Below, piece by piece: positions 15,310 to 19,084 of a stretch of DNA of 19,084 nucleotides; the stretch's first letter is position 1, and each line of letters starts with the position of its first letter. The stretch is from JAWWPY01 sp964412845 (lineage in GTDB: Bacteria > Actinomycetota > Actinomycetes > Streptosporangiales > Streptosporangiaceae): assembly GCA_964412845.1 (NCBI GenBank), contig CAYPQM010000137.1:1-19084 (forward strand), written 5' to 3'. The notes beneath the pieces were generated by a model. That model was given only the letters and a program-made list of their open reading frames with translations. It was not told the origin of the DNA and searched no databases. The position numbers were made by a program, and so were the translations under genes.

Positions 15310-16635
15310 ATGTTCGAGCCCGACGCGGAGTCGATGCCCGCCGAGCTGCGGGCCGAGGTCCAGCAGGAACGGCTGCGCGGGCTGGTCGACCGGCTGCTCA
15401 GCGTGGATGGGGTGCAGGGCAGGCGGCTCAAGGCCATCGGCGTCACCGGGGGTCGTGACGTCACCCTGGGCGATCTGCCGCGTCTCCCGATGACGGTGAA
15501 GGAGGACATGTGGGACGAGTATCCGTGGGGGATGGTGGCGGTTGATCGGTCGGAGGTTGTCGCATTCCATGGTTCGAGCGGCACGGGCGGCCGGCCCACG
15601 CTTGTCACCTATACCCGCGCTGACCTGGTGCTCTGGGCGCGGATGTGTGCGCGGGCGCTCGCCGCGGCGGGGGCCACCAGGCGCAGCGTCGTGCACAACG
15701 CCTACGGATATGGCCTGTTCACCGGAGGGCTCGGCATTCACCAGGGCGCGATCGAGCTCGGCGCGGCGGTCGTGCCGGCCTCGGGCGGGATGACGGCGCG
15801 GCAGGTCACCCTGATCCGCGACTTGCGGCCGGACATCCTGACCTGCACGCCCTCGTACGCCATCCGGCTCGGTGAGGCGCTGGCTGAGGCGGGCCTGGCG
15901 GGGCAACTGCCGATGTCGGCCGGCCTGTTTGGTGCTGAACCCTGGTCGGCGCAGTTGCGCGCCCGCATCGAGGACCTGCTCGGCCTGCGGGCCCTGGACA
16001 TTTACGGGCTGTCGGAGGTGATCGGGCCCGGGGTGGCCGCCGAGTGCTTCGAGGCCGCCGACGGGCTGCACGTCAACGAGGACCATTTCCTGGTCGAGGC
16101 GATCGACCCGGTGACCGGCGCGCCGGTGCCCGACGGGACCCTGGGCGAGCTGGTGTTCAGCGCCCCCACCAAGGAAGCGCTGCCGCTGTTGCGCTACCGG
16201 ACCGGGGATATGGCCGCGCTGCGCCGTGGCCCGTGCATCTGCGGACGGACCCTGGTGAAGATGAGCAAGATCGCCGGTCGGCGCGATGACATGCTGGTCA
16301 TCCGTGGCGTAAACGTCTACCCCAGTGAGGTGGAACGGGTGCTCCTCGCCGACTCGGCGCTCTCCGCCGATTACCTGCTGGTCCTGGACGAGCGGGGGGA
16401 CGCGGTGCAACTGCTGGCCTACTGCGAATACCGAGCGCAATCCCCTGGCCGCTCCGGCTCGGACACCGCGTGGCCCTCGGTGGCGGCTCTGGAGTCCAGG
16501 TTGCGCGAGGCGCTCGGCGTGCGTATCGGCGTCCAGGTGCTGCCCTCGGGCGCGGTTCCGCGCAGTGAGATCGGCAAGGCGGTCCGGGTGGTGCGCTGGC
16601 GGGAAGGCGGCCCGCCGCTGCCGGGTCTCGGTTGA
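15310..16635 (+). CDS. PaaK-like adenylate-forming ligase (phenylacetate-CoA ligase family)
   Basis: A 441-residue ANL-superfamily enzyme that should activate a carboxylic acid with ATP and transfer it to coenzyme A. PaaK-type landmarks: the N-terminal QQERLRGLVDRLL and LPRLPMTVKEDMWDEYP segments, the Ser/Thr/Gly nucleotide loop FHGSSGTGGRPTLVTYT (residues 86-102), LDIYGLSEVIGPG, the YRTGDMAAL hinge region, CICGRTL, RDDMLVIRGVNVYPSEVE and the C-terminal catalytic Lys423 (EIGKAVRVV). ATG 15310 has a strong GAGAGGTGA site; GTG 15286 is an alternative. No phenylacetate-degradation genes are nearby, so the true substrate could be another aryl acid or may feed a different pathway. Confidence 0.87.
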   Translation: MFEPDAESMPAELRAEVQQERLRGLVDRLLSVDGVQGRRLKAIGVTGGRDVTLGDLPRLPMTVKEDMWDEYPWGMVAVDRSEVVAFHGSSGTGGRPTLVTYTRADLVLWARMCARALAAAGATRRSVVHNAYGYGLFTGGLGIHQGAIELGAAVVPASGGMTARQVTLIRDLRPDILTCTPSYAIRLGEALAEAGLAGQLPMSAGLFGAEPWSAQLRARIEDLLGLRALDIYGLSEVIGPGVAAECFEAADGLHVNEDHFLVEAIDPVTGAPVPDGTLGELVFSAPTKEALPLLRYRTGDMAALRRGPCICGRTLVKMSKIAGRRDDMLVIRGVNVYPSEVERVLLADSALSADYLLVLDERGDAVQLLAYCEYRAQSPGRSGSDTAWPSVAALESRLREALGVRIGVQVLPSGAVPRSEIGKAVRVVRWREGGPPLPGLG

Positions 16636-16704
16636 TGCTGGGTCTCGGTTGCTGGCGGGCCCCGGTTGATGCCGGGTCCCGGCTGGCCGGCCTGGATTGA
16701 TGGC
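16624..16704. repeat. 17-bp tandem repeat downstream of the PaaK-like gene
   Basis: Units near GGTCTCGGTTGATGCTG lie at 16624-16640, 16641-16657 and 16658-16674, followed by two shortened, more diverged copies. The first unit includes the ligase's final codons and TGA stop. The array fills almost the whole spacer up to the nadD -10 element. Confidence 0.65.
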
Positions 16705-16716
16705 TAGAGTCTGGTT
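16705..16716 (+). promoter_or_regulatory. Probable -10 element giving a leaderless nadD mRNA
   Basis: TAGAGT (16705-16710) matches the TAGRRT -10 pattern and lies exactly 6 nt before ATG 16717. Transcription should begin at the start codon. No Shine-Dalgarno is present upstream, which supports a leaderless message. No clear -35 is seen. Confidence 0.55.
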
Positions 16717-17346
16717 ATGAACGCTGAGGCCGGTCCGCCCGGCGAGCGGATCGGGGTAATGGGCGGCACGTTCGATCCCATCCACCACGGTCACCTGGTG
16801 GCCGCGAGCGAGGTGGCGCAGTTCTTCGCGCTGGACGAGGTGGTATTCGTGCCCACCGGCGAGCCATGGCAGAAGGACGACCGCCGCGTCTCGCCATCCG
16901 AGGACCGCTACCTGATGACAGTGATCGCGACCGCGTCGAACCCGCGGTTTTCGGTCAGCCGGGTGGACATCGACCGGCCGGGCCCCACCTACACCATTGA
17001 CACGTTGCGGGAACTCCGCTCGGTACGGGGCGAGGCCGCGGAACTGTACTTCATCACCGGCGCTGACGCCCTGTCCCGGATGATGTCCTGGCAGGACGCG
17101 GACGAGTTGTTCAAGCTCGCGCACTTTGTCGGGTGCACCCGGCCCGGGCACCAGCTGACCGCGCACGGGCTGCCCAGCGAGGGGATCAGCCTGGTGGAAA
17201 TTCCCGCGCTGGCGATCTCCTCGACCGACTGCCGGCAGCGTGTCGTAGCGGGGGAGCCCGTCTGGTACCTGGTGCCCGACGGTGTCGTGCAGTACATCGC
17301 GAAACGCCACCTCTACCAGCAGGAGGGTGGCCGACCCGGCGCGTGA
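16717..17346 (+). CDS. nadD: Nicotinate-nucleotide adenylyltransferase
   Basis: A 209-residue enzyme joining nicotinate mononucleotide and ATP to form deamido-NAD. The nucleotidyltransferase signature GGTFDPIHHGHL (residues 16-27) and the C-terminal ISSTDCR motif (residues 167-173, the SSTxxR family motif) are intact, as is the PTYTIDTLREL segment that helps bind substrate. Length is normal. ATG 16717 is supported by the leaderless -10 element. The usual actinobacterial neighbours are partly kept (rsfS downstream), but proA upstream is replaced by the M48/PaaK pair and no LytR-family gene follows. Confidence 0.95.
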   Translation: MNAEAGPPGERIGVMGGTFDPIHHGHLVAASEVAQFFALDEVVFVPTGEPWQKDDRRVSPSEDRYLMTVIATASNPRFSVSRVDIDRPGPTYTIDTLRELRSVRGEAAELYFITGADALSRMMSWQDADELFKLAHFVGCTRPGHQLTAHGLPSEGISLVEIPALAISSTDCRQRVVAGEPVWYLVPDGVVQYIAKRHLYQQEGGRPGA

Positions 17347-17618
17347 TATGGCCGGATCGGGTTACCCTGAAGTGCGCCGCCACTCGGCCGGATCGGGCTT
17401 GTGCGGTCGGCGCTGCGCGGTCGGTAGATGGACCTGCAGGTTCGGCAACGGCCGCGCGGCGGTTCGCCAAGGCCGGGCAGGGGTCCGGCCAGGGTTGGAA
17501 GGCCGGGCAGGGGTCCGGCCAGGGTTGGGGTTAGGCCAGATCGGGCACATTTGGGCGCAGCAGGCCGAGAGGGTCTCTTGAGCGCAGCAGGCTCGTCGGA
17601 GGAGGACGAACAACACAC
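17347..17618. repeat. Intergenic spacer nadD-rsfS with a perfect 30-bp duplication
   Basis: Two perfect, adjacent 30-bp copies lie at 17469-17498 and 17499-17528. Each contains the inverted repeat GGCCGG/CCGGCC with an 8-nt loop and so can form a hairpin. GGCCGGATCGGG occurs at about 17350 and 17387, with a variant at about 17534. TACCCT at 17363-17368 is a possible -10. GGAGGAGG (17598-17605) is the rsfS ribosome-binding site, somewhat far (13 nt) from GTG 17619. No gene is recognisable in these 272 bp. Confidence 0.7.
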
Positions 17619-18014
17619 GTGACCGCCACCAGCAGGGCCGTGGAGCTTGCGGCCATCGCCGCAGAGGCTGCGGCAGACAAGCTCGCCAGTGACATCATCG
17701 CCTACGACGTGAGTGAGCAGCTCGTCATCACAGACGTGTTCCTGCTCTGTTCGGCCGCCAACGACCGCCAGGTACGCGCGATCGTCGACGAAATCGAAGA
17801 CAAGCTGCGCAAGGCCGGGGCCAAGCCGGTGCGCCGCGAAGGTGAGCGGGAAGGCCGCTGGATCCTGCTCGACTACCTCGACATCGTCGTGCACGTACAG
17901 CACGCCGAGGAGCGGACGTTCTACGGGCTGGAGCGGCTCTGGAAGGACTGCCCGCGGATCGTCCTGCCCGAGCCGGTGTCGGTCGCCGGGCCCGGCAGCG
18001 CGGAACCACGCTGA
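17619..18014 (+). CDS. rsfS: Ribosomal silencing factor RsfS
   Basis: A 131-residue protein that binds L14 on the 50S subunit and blocks subunit joining when nutrients are low. Family features in order: the helix ADKLASDIIAYDVSEQLVITDVFLL, then NDRQVRAIVDEIEDKL, then GRWILLDYLDIVVHVQHAEERTFYGLERLWKDCP, all closely resembling Streptomyces homologues. GTG 17619 gives the conserved MTATSRAVEL start. It is followed by the histidine phosphatase, a conserved pairing. The last 15 residues are variable, and the CGCTGACC around the stop codon recurs twice downstream. Confidence 0.95.
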   Translation: MTATSRAVELAAIAAEAAADKLASDIIAYDVSEQLVITDVFLLCSAANDRQVRAIVDEIEDKLRKAGAKPVRREGEREGRWILLDYLDIVVHVQHAEERTFYGLERLWKDCPRIVLPEPVSVAGPGSAEPR

Positions 18015-18061
18015 CCGCGGACGGCGGCGGATCGCTGACCCCGGAAGGCGGGTCGCTGACC
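18009..18061 (+). repeat. CGCTGACC triplication starting at the rsfS stop
   Basis: CGCTGACC lies at 18009-18016 (containing the rsfS TGA), 18033-18040 and 18054-18061, within similar GGCGG-rich context. Spacings of 24 and 21 bp keep one reading frame, that of the histidine phosphatase. Confidence 0.55.
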
Positions 18062-18148
18062 TCGGGGAGCGGCGGTGCGGAAACGGGCGGCGGCGCGGAA
18101 GCGGGGTGCGACAGTACCTCGCCAGAGGCCCGCGGGGGACCGCCCGCG

Positions 18149-18781
18149 TTGCAGCATTACTGGGGCGACTCAACCAGGCTAGTGTTGTGGCGGCACGGGC
18201 AGACACGGTGGAATGTCGAAGGCCGCTTCCAGGGCCAGAGTGACATCCCGCTGGACGCGGTGGGGGAGCAGCAGGCGGTGCGGGCTGCCGGGCTGCTGGC
18301 CGCGCTGCGGCCCGCTGCGATCATCTCCTCGGACCTCGGGCGCGCGCTGGCCACCGCGGCGCCGCTGGCCAGGCTGACCGGGCTCACCGTCACGACCGAC
18401 AAGGATTTGCGGGAACGTCACGGGGGCGCATGGGAAGGGCTGACGGACGTCGAGATCCGGGCACGTTTCCCCGCGGAGCACGCTTCCTGGCTACCCCCGG
18501 ACGGGGAGTCGTCCGCGATGGTCGCGGAGCGCGCAGGCGCGGCGCTGGAGCGGATCGCGGAAAGCCTTGAGCCAGGGTCGCTCGCCGTCGTGGTCAGCCA
18601 CGGCGCAGCCGTCCGGCTAGGAGTTGAACGCCTGCTAGGCCTGCCGGAAGAATACTGGGGTGCGATCGGCCCGCTGGCGAACTGTGCCTGGTCAGTCGTC
18701 GGCCGGCGCCGTGGTCGCTGGCGTCTGCTCGAGCACAACGCGGGAACCCTTCCCGAGCCAGTGCTAAGCGACGACCGCTAA
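18149..18781 (+). CDS. Histidine phosphatase family protein (phosphoglycerate mutase-like)
   Basis: A 210-residue member of the histidine phosphatase superfamily. The phosphate pocket is complete: R15-H16-G17 (LWRHGQTRWN) with H16 as the phospho-acceptor, the SSDLGRA arginine, the acidic residue in LRERHGGAWEGL, and H151 in VVVSHGAAVR. The ending NAGTLPEPVLSDD is typical of actinomycete homologues next to rsfS. The substrate is not predictable. The start is uncertain: TTG 18149 has GGGGGA nine bases upstream, while no ATG or GTG is available before GTG 18182, which would cut into the first strand. The frame stays open upstream through the rsfS stop, where a CTG (18011) overlaps the TGA. Confidence 0.9.
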   Translation: MQHYWGDSTRLVLWRHGQTRWNVEGRFQGQSDIPLDAVGEQQAVRAAGLLAALRPAAIISSDLGRALATAAPLARLTGLTVTTDKDLRERHGGAWEGLTDVEIRARFPAEHASWLPPDGESSAMVAERAGAALERIAESLEPGSLAVVVSHGAAVRLGVERLLGLPEEYWGAIGPLANCAWSVVGRRRGRWRLLEHNAGTLPEPVLSDDR

Positions 18782-18796
18782 CCCCTTCCGGTCTTG

Positions 18797-18802
18797 TACA
18801 CT
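18797..18802 (+). promoter_or_regulatory. Probable -10 element of the tRNA-Ala gene
   Basis: TACACT, within TTGTACACTGG, fits TANNNT and lies about 40 nt before the tRNA. The -35 region is weak and overlaps the end of the phosphatase gene. Confidence 0.4.
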
Positions 18803-18842
18803 GGCGTGGCGCCGCGGGCAGAAGGCTGCGCGCGGCGACCAA

Positions 18843-18915
<73 letters not shown>

Positions 18916-19084
18916 CCCAGGTCAGAGGCCCTCTCCTTGATCGCCGGGGGTGGGTCTGCTTCCTTCTGAGGGCACTTTGAGGGGCAAGATTGCCGCAGGG
19001 AGGCTTTTCGACCCCCCGAGGCAGCTTGGCAGCGGGCTTTGTCCGCCGTGCGATCTTGAGCTTCGCCGTGTCCTGTTCTCACCC
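18916..19084. other. Region after tRNA-Ala with no recognised gene
   Basis: These 169 bp to the window edge hold no frame I can support. AGAG-GCC-CTCT at about 18926-18936 could be a weak terminator stem for the tRNA. No integrase fragment and no second copy of the tRNA 3' end is visible, though tRNA 3' ends are common integration sites. Confidence 0.4.

Overview
The window is a chromosomal segment of a high-GC Gram-positive bacterium (Actinomycetota). Evidence: very high GC with GC-rich third codon positions, GTG/TTG starts, and a gene order typical of actinomycetes (mre/rod cell-wall genes, radical SAM pair, RNase E/G, rplU-rpmA, obgE, proB, nadD, rsfS, histidine phosphatase, tRNA-Ala). The sequence resembles Streptomyces/Streptosporangiales-type genomes, but I cannot fix the genus. 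A run of exactly 100 N (10155-10254) marks it as a draft scaffold.

Layout. (1) 1-4080: the 3' end of a gene that is probably mreD, then mrdA (PBP2) and rodA, joined by two ATGA stop/start overlaps. This is the elongation peptidoglycan synthase unit. (2) 4133-10429: a radical SAM protein (TIGR03960-like), its radical-SAM-associated partner (TIGR03936/DUF2344-like) and a large RNase E/G, packed head to tail; the first gene appears to have a leaderless promoter. (3) 10592-11213: ribosomal proteins L21 and L27, ending in a 17-bp-stem hairpin. (4) 11316-14048: the GTPase ObgE and glutamate 5-kinase ProB, separated by a short repeat-bearing insert. (5) 14160-16635: a minus-strand M48 metallopeptidase and a divergent PaaK-like adenylate-forming ligase, lying where proA is commonly found. 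(6) 16717-18781: nadD (probably leaderless), rsfS and a histidine phosphatase. (7) 18843-18915: tRNA-Ala(GGC), with its probable promoter upstream.

How it fits together: nearly all genes serve growth (wall elongation, RNA processing, ribosome assembly and silencing, NAD and proline synthesis). The less ordinary content is the repeat landscape. Several gene junctions and protein tails carry their own short tandem repeat (15, 17, 20, 30 and 31 bp units), including Gly/Arg-rich tails on the MreD-like protein and RodA, and a 30-bp coding repeat in the RNase E tail in which the assembly gap falls. I see no CRISPR, phage, transposase or defence system. The best candidates for something undescribed are the obgE-proB insert, the conserved but functionally unknown radical SAM pair, and the unusual start of the histidine phosphatase.
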